From positions 114,857 to 178,856 of the forward strand of contig NZ_RQYL01000001.1 in assembly GCF_003860125.1 (NCBI RefSeq): a stretch of DNA of 64,000 bases, written 5' to 3'. Of the stretch, positions 19,275 to 28,850 are shown piece after piece; the first letter of the stretch is position 1, and each line of letters starts with the position of its first letter. A program made the position numbers and the translations under genes. The notes under the pieces are model-generated. The model was not told the origin of the DNA and did not search any database. It saw nothing but the letters and a program-made list of their open reading frames with translations. This DNA is from Fretibacterium sp. OH1220_COT-178. GTDB lineage: Bacteria > Synergistota > Synergistia > Synergistales > Aminobacteriaceae.

Positions 19275-20117
19275 TTACTTCAGACTCCCTTCTTTTGGCC
19301 CGCCGGGTAATTTTCTCAGTAATACCTTCCCCTCGTAAGTGGCATCGATCCTGTGGTTGCCGCCCTCTTTCGAAAGCCTCATCAGAATCTCCTCCAGCAT
19401 GGCCCCCAGCTCCTGCCCACTGTATTTGCTCCGCTGAATCAGGACCTCGAACCTCTGCTTGCCTCGTACCAGATTCAGACGAAACAGATCGGCCCCCGCC
19501 CTGCGGTCCAAAACAATCTCCCGAACGGATCCGAACCAGGAATAATCCTGATACTCCTGCAAAAAAACGACGATGGCGTCAAGCGATACCGGAGACGTGA
19601 AGACCCCCGAGGGAAGAGGACGCATGTCGTCGCTCAATTGAGCAAACTGCCAGATCGGCCCCTCGGCGTCCGAAGGCCCCGCGGGCGCGGGCAACTCGTC
19701 CAGCTCCGCAGGATTCCACATACGGCCCTCCCTGGATATGCACCAAACACGGCCGCGCCACCTCACCCTCACCCACGGCACAAGCCACTTCACCGTAGTG
19801 ACAAATCGCCCCCACTCGGGCATCCGCGTGGATACGGAGACCGGCAGAAGGCGTTCCAGAACCCCTCCCACTCCCTCGGCATCCCCGAGAAAAAACGGCC
19901 AGAACCGCAGACATCTGGGCGGAAAAACATCCCAAAGACGCCTTTCCAAAGCCGGGCTTTGAGCTTCGACACGGTAGCCGCTCAGCGACATCCATCCGTT
20001 ATATTCGTAAAGCCGCCACGCAAACCCAAGGAACGCTGCGAGCAACGCCATTTTCGAACATCGCAAACCCCTGGCTCCCCCAATGTCATAAAATCCCGGA
20101 CTGACGGAAACCCACAA
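19275..20117 (-). CDS. ftsQ: Cell division protein FtsQ (DivIB-like), divergent
   Basis: 280-residue bitopic protein: short N-terminus, one hydrophobic segment (MALLAAFLGFAWRLYEY, about residues 23-39), then a periplasmic region that begins YRVEAQSPALERRLW where the POTRA domain would lie. Sequence identity to FtsQ is not obvious, but position between murB and ftsA, length and topology fit. TTG 20117 has GGGAGG six bases upstream; ATG at 20051 is a weaker alternative. It ends base-to-base with ftsA. Confidence 0.72.
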   Translation of the reverse strand: MWVSVSPGFYDIGGARGLRCSKMALLAAFLGFAWRLYEYNGWMSLSGYRVEAQSPALERRLWDVFPPRCLRFWPFFLGDAEGVGGVLERLLPVSVSTRMPEWGRFVTTVKWLVPWVRVRWRGRVWCISREGRMWNPAELDELPAPAGPSDAEGPIWQFAQLSDDMRPLPSGVFTSPVSLDAIVVFLQEYQDYSWFGSVREIVLDRRAGADLFRLNLVRGKQRFEVLIQRSKYSGQELGAMLEEILMRLSKEGGNHRIDATYEGKVLLRKLPGGPKEGSLK

Positions 20118-20133
20118 GCGGAGCCTCCCGAAT

Positions 20134-21168
20134 TCAGTTTCCCGATGTCATCTGGAGCATCGAACCATCCCCGTTGTCCCCAAAGCTCAGCCCCCACCCC
20201 AGGAACCGGACCTCGGGTTCGAGCAGAATGCCCGTGTGCTCCAAGACCCGATTCCGACAGATCCTCATCAGGGAAAGGACCTCCTCGGCGGTCGCTCTGC
20301 CGCGGTTCAGTATAAAATTGGCGTGTCGGTCGGAGACGACGGCATCCCCCGAACTTATTCCCTTGCACCCGCACAAGTCCAGCAGCCGGCCTGCACTCTC
20401 CCCCTCGGGATTTTTGAAGCTGCACCCCGCGCTTCTCCCTCCGTGAGGCTGTATGCCCCGAACGGAACGAAAATGCCGCAGACGTGCCTCGATCTCGATT
20501 CTGGGCCCGGGACTGAAGGACAGCTTACAGGACAGCAAAAGGCGCCCCGCCTCCAACAGAGAGCACCTGCGGTAGGAACAGGAAAACTCTCCTCGCCTCC
20601 ATCTGCGAAGCGACCCATCGGGCTCTATGGCGACGACTTCGTCCAGGCACTCCCCTATGCTCCGCCCTCCGGCTCCGACGTTCCCGGCGACGGCCCCTCC
20701 AATGGTTCCGGGGATCCCCAGGGCAAACTCCAAGCCCGACAAACCGTCCTTCGCCGTTCCCGACACAAGGGAGGCGAGGACATGCCCCGCTTGGACGTCC
20801 ACAACGACGCGGTCCCCCATCGGGATCTGCCAGACGGCGGTCCACCTTCGGGTCGAGACCACAATGCCCGAGAACGATCCATCCGCAAAGACGACATTGC
20901 TCCCTCCCCCCAAAACGTAAAGGGGCATGTTTTCCTCCCGAGCCAGCCGGTGCAGAAGCAAAAAGTCCTCCAGGTCGGACGGTTCCGCATAATATTCCGC
21001 ATACCCTCCCACCCCGAGGGTGGAAAGGGGCGCCAAGAGCTTATTTCGCTCCAGAGGGCAATGCAATGTTTTCCTGAAACCATCCGCTGTTTCCCGAGGG
21101 GGCCTCCGGGGCAAATCTCCGCCCGGCGGAGATTCAAGGGGGGTGCCCCCGGCAATAATGGTTTTCAT
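20134..21168 (-). CDS. murB: UDP-N-acetylenolpyruvoylglucosamine reductase MurB
   Basis: FAD/NADPH enzyme making UDP-MurNAc, 344 residues. FAD-binding VLGGGSNVVFADGSFSG and GIPGTIGGAVAGNVGAGG are present; YRRCSL corresponds to the active-site Tyr/Arg region and SAGCSFKNPEG holds the catalytic Ser/Cys-type proton donor position. The C-terminal Glu lies in LLEPEVRFLG. ATG 21168 chosen (GGGAGG 11 bases upstream); a longer frame reaches 21234 but would overlap murC. The first 30 residues are a Pro/Gly-rich extension. Confidence 0.94.
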   Translation of the reverse strand: MKTIIAGGTPLESPPGGDLPRRPPRETADGFRKTLHCPLERNKLLAPLSTLGVGGYAEYYAEPSDLEDFLLLHRLAREENMPLYVLGGGSNVVFADGSFSGIVVSTRRWTAVWQIPMGDRVVVDVQAGHVLASLVSGTAKDGLSGLEFALGIPGTIGGAVAGNVGAGGRSIGECLDEVVAIEPDGSLRRWRRGEFSCSYRRCSLLEAGRLLLSCKLSFSPGPRIEIEARLRHFRSVRGIQPHGGRSAGCSFKNPEGESAGRLLDLCGCKGISSGDAVVSDRHANFILNRGRATAEEVLSLMRICRNRVLEHTGILLEPEVRFLGWGLSFGDNGDGSMLQMTSGN

Positions 21169-21211
21169 TATAAGCCATGCCTCCCTATTCGGAAAAGGCA
21201 AAGAAAACGGA

Positions 21212-22618
21212 TCAACGCCCCACCCCCGTCCCATCCAGAAAAAGACCGCCCAGACGGGATATGCTCCCCGCCCCCAAGGTCAGGAGCACATCCCCCTCCC
21301 TCGTAAGGGCTTCCAGGGTAGAGAGCGCCTTCTCTTCGTTTTCACAGAGATAGCATGAGCGACCGTTCGACCTCATTCTATCCGCGATCTCCTCGGAGGA
21401 CACCTCGGAGAGGACGGCTTCTCCCGCTCCATAGACGGGAAGCAGAAGAACGATATCCGCACCTTCGAGCACGGAGGCCAAAGGCCCCAGGAACGCCGCG
21501 GTGCGGCTATAGCGGTGTGGTTGGAAAACCGCCACGAGACGACGGCCGGGATGGGCCTTTCTCATGGCGTCGAGGGTAGCCGCAAGCTCGGTGGGATGAT
21601 GGGCGTAGTCGTCGACCACCAGCACGCCATGGCGCGTACCCAGGGTCTCGAGCCTCCGCTTGGCCCCACGAAAGGTCCTGAGCGCCTCCGCCGCGGAGGC
21701 AAAGGGCACTCCCAGGGCATCGGAAACGGCCAATGCGGCCAGTGCATTCAGGACGTTGTGCGCACCGGAGACGGCCATCTCGATGCGTCCCATCATCTCA
21801 CCGCGGCGGCAGACGACACAGGATACCCCGCCCCCAGGCCTGTGAAGCAAGTCAAGCGCCCCCCAATCCCAGACATGGCCCCAGCCGTAACGAACGACAG
21901 GTCCCGTCACCTCCCGCCCCTCAAGAAGCTGCAGCATCTCCCGGGCTCCCTCGTCCTCGGCGCAGACCACAAGCGGCGCATGGGTTTTTCGTCCCTCGGC
22001 GAAACGGACGAAGGCCTCCACGACATCCTCACGAGACCGAAAATGGTCGACGTGGTCCCAGTCTATGTTGGTCACGACCGCGAGGGAGGGGTGAAAATAC
22101 TCGAAGGATCCGTCGCTCTCGTCCAGCTCGGCCACGAATGCAGCTCCCTCTCCGAGCCGTGCGTTCGCGCCTATGTCCTGAACCTCGGCCCCCACATACA
22201 CGGTGGGGGACAAGCCGGCTCGCTCCAGGATCAGGCTGATCATGGACGAGGTGGTCGTCTTCCCGTGGGTGCCCGCGACACCGACGCCCTCCGCCTGATT
22301 GAACATCCAGCTCAGCGCCCTTCCGCGCCCGACCGTCCGGACGCCCCTTTCCCGGGCGAAGGACAGCTCCGTGCAGTTCTCGGCAATGGCACTGCTGTAG
22401 ATCACCAGCTGAGGATCGAACCTTTCGACGTGCTCGTGCGAATGCCCGACCAGGCACTCCACCCCCCGAGACTCCAAGCTCTCGATGCAGGCCCCGCGCT
22501 CCAGATCGCATCCGCTGACCGTGCACCCCATCTGGAAGAGCAACCCGGCCAGCGAACTCATCCCCGAGCCCCCGATCCCCATCAGATGAATCCGTGTCAC
22601 TCCAGAAAATTCCGACAT
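21212..22618 (-). CDS. murC: UDP-N-acetylmuramate-L-alanine ligase MurC
   Basis: First amino-acid ligase of peptidoglycan synthesis, 468 residues. IHLMGIGGSGMSSLAGLL is the N-terminal UDP-binding motif, GVAGTHGKTTTSSMISLIL the ATP loop, AELDESDGSFEYF and VVDDYAHHPTEL the central and C-terminal signatures. Starts: ATG 22618 or TTG 22627; the TTG has a better spaced GGAAGG, so the true start is open. No ddl gene follows murB here, unlike many clusters. Confidence 0.96.
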   Translation of the reverse strand: MSEFSGVTRIHLMGIGGSGMSSLAGLLFQMGCTVSGCDLERGACIESLESRGVECLVGHSHEHVERFDPQLVIYSSAIAENCTELSFARERGVRTVGRGRALSWMFNQAEGVGVAGTHGKTTTSSMISLILERAGLSPTVYVGAEVQDIGANARLGEGAAFVAELDESDGSFEYFHPSLAVVTNIDWDHVDHFRSREDVVEAFVRFAEGRKTHAPLVVCAEDEGAREMLQLLEGREVTGPVVRYGWGHVWDWGALDLLHRPGGGVSCVVCRRGEMMGRIEMAVSGAHNVLNALAALAVSDALGVPFASAAEALRTFRGAKRRLETLGTRHGVLVVDDYAHHPTELAATLDAMRKAHPGRRLVAVFQPHRYSRTAAFLGPLASVLEGADIVLLLPVYGAGEAVLSEVSSEEIADRMRSNGRSCYLCENEEKALSTLEALTREGDVLLTLGAGSISRLGGLFLDGTGVGR

Positions 22619-22712
22619 GGTACGCAAAACGCCCTTCCAAGAAAAACTTCGACGCCCAGGCGCCCTGAAGCCCCAGCCCCGAAAACCGAAAGGCGGAGGG
22701 CCCTCGGCGGCA

Positions 22713-23789
22713 TTATATCAAAGGTATCTGCCCCAGACCCGACTCGGCGCCTCTTTGAGGATGAATTAAGGACCAGAGCAACGGGCAGACACAGTCTTTC
22801 GGCTTTTTCAAGGAGGACCTGCGGCCCTCAGAAAACAGTCTCTCGATGGCATCCTCCAAGGATCCATCGCCGCTTTCCCTCCAGACAATCCCTCCGCCGG
22901 ACTCCGCAAAACAGCGGGCATTTCGCTCCTGGTGCCCCTCCGCCGCGCCCTCCCAGGGAACGGCCACGGCAGGAATGCCCCATGCCATGGCCTCCGCCAG
23001 AGTCGAGCCTCCCGCCCGGCAGGCCAGAACGTCGCAAAGCGAGTAGAAGGGGTTCATATCCCATCTTCGTCCGACAAAATGAACATTTTGGGGGAGCGGC
23101 CCATCCGGCTGCTCTCCCAGGAACAAGAATTTGACGTCGATGCCGCGTTTTTCGAACGAAGCAGCCGCAAGGAGAGCTTTCTCCACAAGACTGCGGCTGC
23201 CTAGAGAACCCCCGATCACCCCCACCCATGTCCCCTCGGCCGTGCAATTCAGCCCCAACGAATGGAGGGCATCGAGACGAGGAACACGCCCGGGAGGACG
23301 CACGGGAATGCCTACATGGGAAAAGGGCTTCCGTACCCCCAAGCACTCGCTCCAGCCCGATGCCACCGAGGCCCCCATCCGTGAGGCCAGGCGGGTCACC
23401 CGCCCGGCGACGGCGTTCTGCTCGTGGATCACGACTGGAATTTTCTTCACCTTGCAGAGCAAGAGCGGGGGAAACGACACATATCCACCAAAGAGGAAGC
23501 AGACCTCGGGCCTCGTCCGGGCCAGGCAGCGGACCGTCTCCCCCATGCTCTTGAGAAGCCCGAGAAAACGGCGCAGAATCCGTACCGGAGACCGCACTCC
23601 CAGCGGAGACCCCTCAAGGGAGAGCTTGTGAGGCGCAATTCCTTGAGCCTTGTAGATCTCCTCCTCCAATGGGCGGGCACCCGACAGATAGGAAACCGAG
23701 GCGCCACGGTGCGCCTCGATCCAGCGCCCAAAAACCGTTGCGGGAAAGATGTGTCCTCCGGTCCCACCGGCCGCGATCAACACCCTCAT
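22713..23789 (-). CDS. murG: UDP-GlcNAc:lipid I GlcNAc-transferase MurG
   Basis: Membrane-associated GT-B glycosyltransferase that turns lipid I into lipid II, 358 residues from ATG 23789 (GGGAGAGG before it; ATG 23819 is also possible). VLIAAGGTGGHIFPA is the first G-loop, GVIGGSLGSRSLV the second, and AGGSTLAEAMAWGIPAVAVPW the UDP-GlcNAc-binding helix with the Glu of the nucleotide site. Lies between ftsW and murC as in most dcw clusters. Confidence 0.95.
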   Translation of the reverse strand: MRVLIAAGGTGGHIFPATVFGRWIEAHRGASVSYLSGARPLEEEIYKAQGIAPHKLSLEGSPLGVRSPVRILRRFLGLLKSMGETVRCLARTRPEVCFLFGGYVSFPPLLLCKVKKIPVVIHEQNAVAGRVTRLASRMGASVASGWSECLGVRKPFSHVGIPVRPPGRVPRLDALHSLGLNCTAEGTWVGVIGGSLGSRSLVEKALLAAASFEKRGIDVKFLFLGEQPDGPLPQNVHFVGRRWDMNPFYSLCDVLACRAGGSTLAEAMAWGIPAVAVPWEGAAEGHQERNARCFAESGGGIVWRESGDGSLEDAIERLFSEGRRSSLKKPKDCVCPLLWSLIHPQRGAESGLGQIPLI

Positions 23790-23856
23790 CGGCCTCTCCC
23801 TCGAAGCCTCTTTCTCCATCTCCCATTCCCCCGTCGCCACAGGCCGGAAACGGCTC

Positions 23857-25005
23857 TCACCGCCGTGGCATCCCTTCGAACGAGGCATGCCGGGCCTCCT
23901 CCCGATTCAGGAAGCCGTTGATGCGCATCAAAATGCCCACTTTGGCCCACATGAAAATCATCGCGCTCCCCCCCGCACTGATAAAGGGAAGCGGAATGCC
24001 CGTCAGGGGCATCAGTTTCATGACCCCTCCCAGATTGACGAACATCGGCCCGATCACCGACGTCGTCAGCCCCAGGGTCAGGGCGGACAGGAAGGGGCTC
24101 GTGCAACGCCGATAGATCCGATAGATGCGTATCGTCCATACCGCATAGAGCGATAGGAGCAGCAACGTCCCCACCAGCCCGAACTCCTCGCCGATGGCCG
24201 GGAAGATGTAGTCGGTCTGCGCCGCGGGCAGGTATGCGTCCTCCTGCAATCCCTTGCCGATCCCAACCCCGAAGATCCTTCCGTTGCAGAAGGCGACCAA
24301 TCCCTGGATGATCTGAAATCCCTTGTTCATCGGGTCCGACCAGGGATCCAAAAACGCCATCAAACGCCTCATCCTGTAGGGTTCCATCCAGATCAGCAGC
24401 GCAAAAATCGTCGCCATCAGGAAACCGCCCAGCAGCGGGTAGCTCCATCCCTGCCTCTCGGCGTGCATCATCAGGCAGATGCCCGTGACCAGAATGGTCC
24501 CGCCCAGGTTCGGTTGAAACAAAAGAGGCAGGACGGAGAAAAACGCCACCGTCAACGTCGGCCTTAAGAAGGCCTGCCTCCCCGACCGCCTGGACCGGTC
24601 CAGACGGTCCGCCATGAAAATCGGCACCGAGAACAACAGAAGCTCCAGAGGCTGAAAACGCACATGTCCAAGGGCCAGCCAGCGCCGGGCCCCCCCCACC
24701 TTGATGCCTATTCCCGAAACGAGCGTGAGGGAAACGAGCAACAGGGAAAAAATCCAGAGGATCCAGCCATAGCGACGGAGCAATTTGAGTGGAGTCAGGG
24801 CACAAATCACCATCAGGACGAGCCCGAACACGAAAAATCGGGCCTGTTTGAGGATTTGGGCGTAGGGTTCTCCGCCATCCATGCTGTTCCTCAGGGACAG
24901 GGAGGCAATCATGACGAGCCCGCACAAGCTGAGGACCAAGGGAATGCCCCAGATCAGCCAGGGGCCGCTCACCCTCGAACGCTCGCCTTCGTCGAAGGCC
25001 CTCAC
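23857..25005 (-). CDS. ftsW: Septal peptidoglycan polymerase FtsW
   Basis: SEDS-family polytopic glycosyltransferase, 382 residues with about ten hydrophobic segments. GIKVGGARRWLALGHVRFQP carries the conserved GARRW motif; the catalytic Asp lies in the following loop region, and QTDYIFPAIGEEFGL plus GIPLPFISAGGSAM near the C-terminus are family signatures. GTG 25005 overlaps the murD stop as GTGA; the longer frame to 25080 lies in murD. Partner of FtsI. Confidence 0.95.
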   Translation of the reverse strand: MRAFDEGERSRVSGPWLIWGIPLVLSLCGLVMIASLSLRNSMDGGEPYAQILKQARFFVFGLVLMVICALTPLKLLRRYGWILWIFSLLLVSLTLVSGIGIKVGGARRWLALGHVRFQPLELLLFSVPIFMADRLDRSRRSGRQAFLRPTLTVAFFSVLPLLFQPNLGGTILVTGICLMMHAERQGWSYPLLGGFLMATIFALLIWMEPYRMRRLMAFLDPWSDPMNKGFQIIQGLVAFCNGRIFGVGIGKGLQEDAYLPAAQTDYIFPAIGEEFGLVGTLLLLSLYAVWTIRIYRIYRRCTSPFLSALTLGLTTSVIGPMFVNLGGVMKLMPLTGIPLPFISAGGSAMIFMWAKVGILMRINGFLNREEARHASFEGMPRR

Positions 25006-26378
25006 GACTCGGCCGCCAAAGTTTGGACGATCCCACAGAAGTGATCGCCCCTCTGCCCGTAATTCGCGTACATGTCCCAACTGGTGCAGGCCGGGGAGAG
25101 CAGTACGGTCATTCCGGGGGTCGCAAGCTTCCGCGCGATTCGTACGGCCTCCTCCATGTCGCCGGCCTCATGGACGGCGGAGAACCCGGCTCGGCCGAGC
25201 GCCCTCGCGATAGCCTCCCGCTCCTCGCCCAGAAGAACCGCAGCGTCCGCCTCCCTCAGGACGGCCTCTGCCAACGGGGCATAATCCTCCCCCTTGCCCC
25301 GTCCTCCCAGGATCACGATCTTGCGCCCCTCCAAGGAGGTCATGGCCGTGACGGACGCAGCGACGTTCGTCCCCTTGGAGTCGTCCACGTAGACGACTCC
25401 GTCGATGACCCCGGCGTGCTCGCAACGATGAGGCAGAGGGGCAAACCCCTCGATCAGATCGCGGGCCGGCCGGTCCACTCCCAGCAATCGGATCGCGGCC
25501 AGGCTCATCGCGACGTTCTCTCGATTGTGCCCCCCCAACAGGGAGGTCTCCGAATAGAGAAAGAGGGGCAGCTCCTCGCCGTCCAGGATCAACCAAGCCC
25601 TGTCGTCATCCATAAAAATGTGCCCGGCCGTTCGGTGCAGCGGCTCCCTGCTCCAACCCAAAGTCAGAATTCTCTCGGCATTCGGGGCGTTCAAGGCCTC
25701 GACATCCCTGTCCTGGACGATACCCCATCCCCCCGGCGCCCTGAGTTTGAGGACCTCGGCCTTGGCCTCCACATAAGCCTCGTAGCTGCCGTGCCAGTCG
25801 ATGTGGTCCGGAGCCAGATTCGTAACAACGGACACGGCTGCGGAAAGCACGGAGGCCCGGGCCAGCTGAAAGCTGCTCAGCTCCAGAACCACGGCATCTA
25901 AGTTCCGGTCCGTGAAGGTAGAGGCTGCCGTACCGAGATTTCCCCCCACACCGACCTCCCAGCCGGCCCTGCGAAGCATGTGTCCGACGAGCGACGTTAC
26001 CGTGCTCTTACCGTTGCTTCCGGTCACCGCGACGATCTTTCCGCAAAGGTGCGGGGCGACGAGATCCAGTTCCCCGACCTGGGGAATCCCGCGCCGTATC
26101 GCTTCCTGGACGACCCCGGAACGGGGGGGGATACCCGAGCTGAGCAGCAGGGCCTCAGCCATGAAGGCTTTTTCCGTATGCCCCTCCATCTCCCACTCGA
26201 TTCCATTCTCTTGAAACAGGGCCATGGTCTCGGCGGGAATAGGCCCCCTCTCAGAGACAAAGACACGGGCCCCCAGCCGTCCGGCCAGAAGCGCCAGCTC
26301 CCGGCCGCTGACCCCGGCCCCGACGACCGTGATTCGTTTTCCCTTCAAATTCAAGGAACTCGACACCGACCTCTCCAT
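25002..26378 (-). CDS. murD: UDP-N-acetylmuramoyl-L-alanine-D-glutamate ligase MurD
   Basis: Adds D-Glu to UDP-MurNAc-L-Ala, 458 residues. Rossmann start ITVVGAGVSGRELALLAGRL, ATP loop VAVTGSNGKSTVTSLVGHML, NLAPDHIDWHG and the C-terminal YVDDSKGTNVAASV are all characteristic. ATG 26378 follows GGGAGGGAG; upstream in-frame codons to 26468 lie inside mraY and are ignored. The stop overlaps the ftsW start. Confidence 0.96.
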   Translation of the reverse strand: MERSVSSSLNLKGKRITVVGAGVSGRELALLAGRLGARVFVSERGPIPAETMALFQENGIEWEMEGHTEKAFMAEALLLSSGIPPRSGVVQEAIRRGIPQVGELDLVAPHLCGKIVAVTGSNGKSTVTSLVGHMLRRAGWEVGVGGNLGTAASTFTDRNLDAVVLELSSFQLARASVLSAAVSVVTNLAPDHIDWHGSYEAYVEAKAEVLKLRAPGGWGIVQDRDVEALNAPNAERILTLGWSREPLHRTAGHIFMDDDRAWLILDGEELPLFLYSETSLLGGHNRENVAMSLAAIRLLGVDRPARDLIEGFAPLPHRCEHAGVIDGVVYVDDSKGTNVAASVTAMTSLEGRKIVILGGRGKGEDYAPLAEAVLREADAAVLLGEEREAIARALGRAGFSAVHEAGDMEEAVRIARKLATPGMTVLLSPACTSWDMYANYGQRGDHFCGIVQTLAAES

Positions 26379-26406
26379 GCGTCCACTCCCTCCCCGTCGA
26401 AAGCAC

Positions 26407-27348
26407 TCATTCATCGAGCAGTGCGGCGAAAAGCGCCGACAGCCAGAGGGACCCGACGGCCTGAACAAGCCAGAACCTCATCGTTACCGAGGTTTCATCC
26501 CACCCCAGACGCTGAAAGTGATGATGCAGCGGGGCCATCCTGAACACCTTCCTGTTGAGCTTCCTTATGGTAAAAATCTGGATCGCGGAGGAGAGCAGCT
26601 CGACCCCAAACAGGAAGCCCACCGGGATCAAAGCCAGAAGCCTGCCGTTCGTGACGCAGAGCGCCGCCAGGGCCCCCCCGAGGAAATGCGCCCCGGTGTC
26701 TCCCATGAAAGTCCGAGCGGGATGGAGGTTATAGAACAGGAAGCTCGCTGCGATCGCACACAAAAGGGCTATCGTCAACAGGTTGAATTCGGAACCTGGG
26801 ATCAGGCAGGCCAGAGGCCCCAAAGCGATCAGGAAACATCCCCCAGCCAGGCCGTCCAGGCCGTCCGTGATGTTGACGGCATTCATCATCCCAACGACCC
26901 CCAGAAGCGCCAGGGGAAGGACGAGCCACACCGGCCCCGATACCCCCGGCCAGAGCGTCAGGTCTCCGCGCAAAAAAACGAGGAACGTCCACACTCCGCA
27001 GACGAGAAGCTGAACCTTCAGCTTGGCCAGGCTCCGGAACCCCTCGCTGGAGCGGCTGAAGAATTTCATCCCGTCGTCGGCAAGGCCTATGGCCCCTCCC
27101 GCCAACGGCAGGGACCAGAACAGAAGGGAGTCCCCTCCCCAGGTCAGAAAAAGGGCAAAAACGGCCAGAACCAGAAAGACGCAGCCTCCCATCGGCGGGG
27201 TTGCGGCCTTGATCTCGACGTCGATTCCGACGCCGTAGCTCTTTTGAGCCTGCACGACGCTCAGCCGCCGCTGAACCTCGATCCAGGCGAACTGAAGCGC
27301 CAAGCCCAGGAGAAAAAAAATTCCTCCCCACAGGGTCGCCCGGATCAC
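26407..27348 (-). CDS. mraY: Phospho-MurNAc-pentapeptide translocase MraY
   Basis: Polytopic enzyme moving phospho-MurNAc-pentapeptide to undecaprenyl phosphate to form lipid I; 313 residues, about ten membrane helices. The acidic catalytic motifs are visible: GLADDGMKFF, AVNITDGLDGLAGG and FMGDTGAHFLGG, and the loop APLHHHFQRLGWDE holds the conserved histidines. Somewhat shorter than E. coli MraY (360). GTG 27348 overlaps the murF stop as GTGA. Confidence 0.95.
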   Translation of the reverse strand: MIRATLWGGIFFLLGLALQFAWIEVQRRLSVVQAQKSYGVGIDVEIKAATPPMGGCVFLVLAVFALFLTWGGDSLLFWSLPLAGGAIGLADDGMKFFSRSSEGFRSLAKLKVQLLVCGVWTFLVFLRGDLTLWPGVSGPVWLVLPLALLGVVGMMNAVNITDGLDGLAGGCFLIALGPLACLIPGSEFNLLTIALLCAIAASFLFYNLHPARTFMGDTGAHFLGGALAALCVTNGRLLALIPVGFLFGVELLSSAIQIFTIRKLNRKVFRMAPLHHHFQRLGWDETSVTMRFWLVQAVGSLWLSALFAALLDE

Positions 27349-28751
27349 GGCAGCACCGCCCCCCCGGAGGCAGCGTCGTTTGCCGAAAGGGCCTCGACGA
27401 CCTTCTGGAGCTGCATGCTGTTGGACCCTTTCACCAGCAGTCCGGTCCAGTCGGCCTCCGACGCGGCTTCCAGAGCCTCCTGCCAGTTTCGGACGAAACG
27501 TCGGCTCGTCCTTTCCCCAAGGGCCCTCCGCCAGATCTCCCCGACCAGCACGGCCTCGTCCAGTTCATCGAGCAGAGGCTCGAGCTCCGCGTGGTAGCGG
27601 AGGGCATCCTGCCCCATCTCCCGCATCTCCCCCAGGATCGCGACCCTGCGTCCCATCGGCGGAAGGGCGAGAAAGGTCTCCAGGGACGAACGCATGGAGA
27701 GCGGGTTGGCGTTGTAGGCATCGTCGACGACAAAACCGCTTCGTCCGACGGCCGGGAGGACCCGCCCTCTTCCTTCGAGCCCCTCGAAAGCGCCGAGAAA
27801 AGAAGGGACGGAGCCCAAGGGGATCTCCAACAGCTGGGCCGCCGCAGCGGCAAAGGACAAAGGCAGCGCCAGGTGCCGCCCCCAGACGCCGACGCGAAAA
27901 TGCGCCCGATGGTCGGCTCCTTCCAAAACGAAGGAGAGGACGGGCGCCCCGTTTTCCATCTCGAAGCGAGGGTCTCGAATGCGAAAATCGGCTCCGACGT
28001 CCGACCCGACGGAGACCACCGCAGCGGTTTTCAGCCGGGCGGCAGCCTCGCGAAGCAGAATGTTATCGAAGTTGTAGAGAAAACGGCGCAGCCGCCTGGA
28101 GCGGGCAATCTCCATCTTGGCTTGCAGAACGCCCTCGACGGAGACGAACCCCTCCAGATGGACCGGCGCCACCTCGGTGACCAAGGCCGTCGTCGGCGGG
28201 AAGAGCGACGACAACTCGGCAATCTCCCCCGCTTTGTTGGCCCCGAACTCCAGAAGCAGCAGCTCGGTATCGACCGGCATAGCCAGCACCGTCGCGGTAC
28301 AGCCGATGCGGGTGTTCAGGCTCCGGTCCGCCGAGTGGACCCGAAAACGCCTTTCCAAAACACGGCGCAGGGCCTCCCGGGTCGTCGTCTTCCCGACACT
28401 GCCTGTGACGGCGACCACCTCTCCGGGCGCGACCCTATCGAGATAGAGCGACGCCATCCGGGCCAGATCGAATTCCGGATTCTCCAATTCGACGCAGGGG
28501 ACGAGGATCTCCGGAGGACGCTTGCCCCGTCGCACGACAATCAGGGCGGCTCCCTTCTCGACGGCCTGCGAAATGTATCGATGCCCGTCCGTCCGCTCCC
28601 CCTCCAGGGCGACGAAAACGCCTCCGCGTTCCACGTGCCGGCTGTCCGTCGCGACGTGCCCCGGAAACGGAAGGGCCCCGAACGAACTCTCCACGTCCAC
28701 GTCGATCAGGGAGAACATCTCCCCGACCGAAAGACCAGCAGGTTTATCCAC
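27345..28751 (-). CDS. murF: UDP-MurNAc-tripeptide-D-alanyl-D-alanine ligase MurF
   Basis: Adds D-Ala-D-Ala to complete the pentapeptide, 468 residues. Domain 1 (ATDSRHVERGGVFVALEGER), ATP loop VAVTGSVGKTTTREALRRVL, LLEFGANKAGEI and FVVDDAYNANPLSM are diagnostic. GTG 28751 has GGAGG 9 bases upstream. About 100 bases separate it from murE, the widest gap between the mur genes here; a small Arg-rich reading frame there is not convincing as a gene. Confidence 0.95.
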   Translation of the reverse strand: MDKPAGLSVGEMFSLIDVDVESSFGALPFPGHVATDSRHVERGGVFVALEGERTDGHRYISQAVEKGAALIVVRRGKRPPEILVPCVELENPEFDLARMASLYLDRVAPGEVVAVTGSVGKTTTREALRRVLERRFRVHSADRSLNTRIGCTATVLAMPVDTELLLLEFGANKAGEIAELSSLFPPTTALVTEVAPVHLEGFVSVEGVLQAKMEIARSRRLRRFLYNFDNILLREAAARLKTAAVVSVGSDVGADFRIRDPRFEMENGAPVLSFVLEGADHRAHFRVGVWGRHLALPLSFAAAAAQLLEIPLGSVPSFLGAFEGLEGRGRVLPAVGRSGFVVDDAYNANPLSMRSSLETFLALPPMGRRVAILGEMREMGQDALRYHAELEPLLDELDEAVLVGEIWRRALGERTSRRFVRNWQEALEAASEADWTGLLVKGSNSMQLQKVVEALSANDAASGGAVLP

Positions 28752-28850
28752 GCCTATCGTCCTCCTCCTGCTTCGCTCAGGAGCGCTTCAGAAACGGCTC
28801 GTCTGGAAGCACCGCCGTTTGCCCTTCCCGAATACGCGTACGGTGTTTTC

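Noticed and set aside
28752..28850. Small Arg-rich frames between murE and murF
   Set aside because: Very high Arg content, no SD, overlapping frames on both strands.
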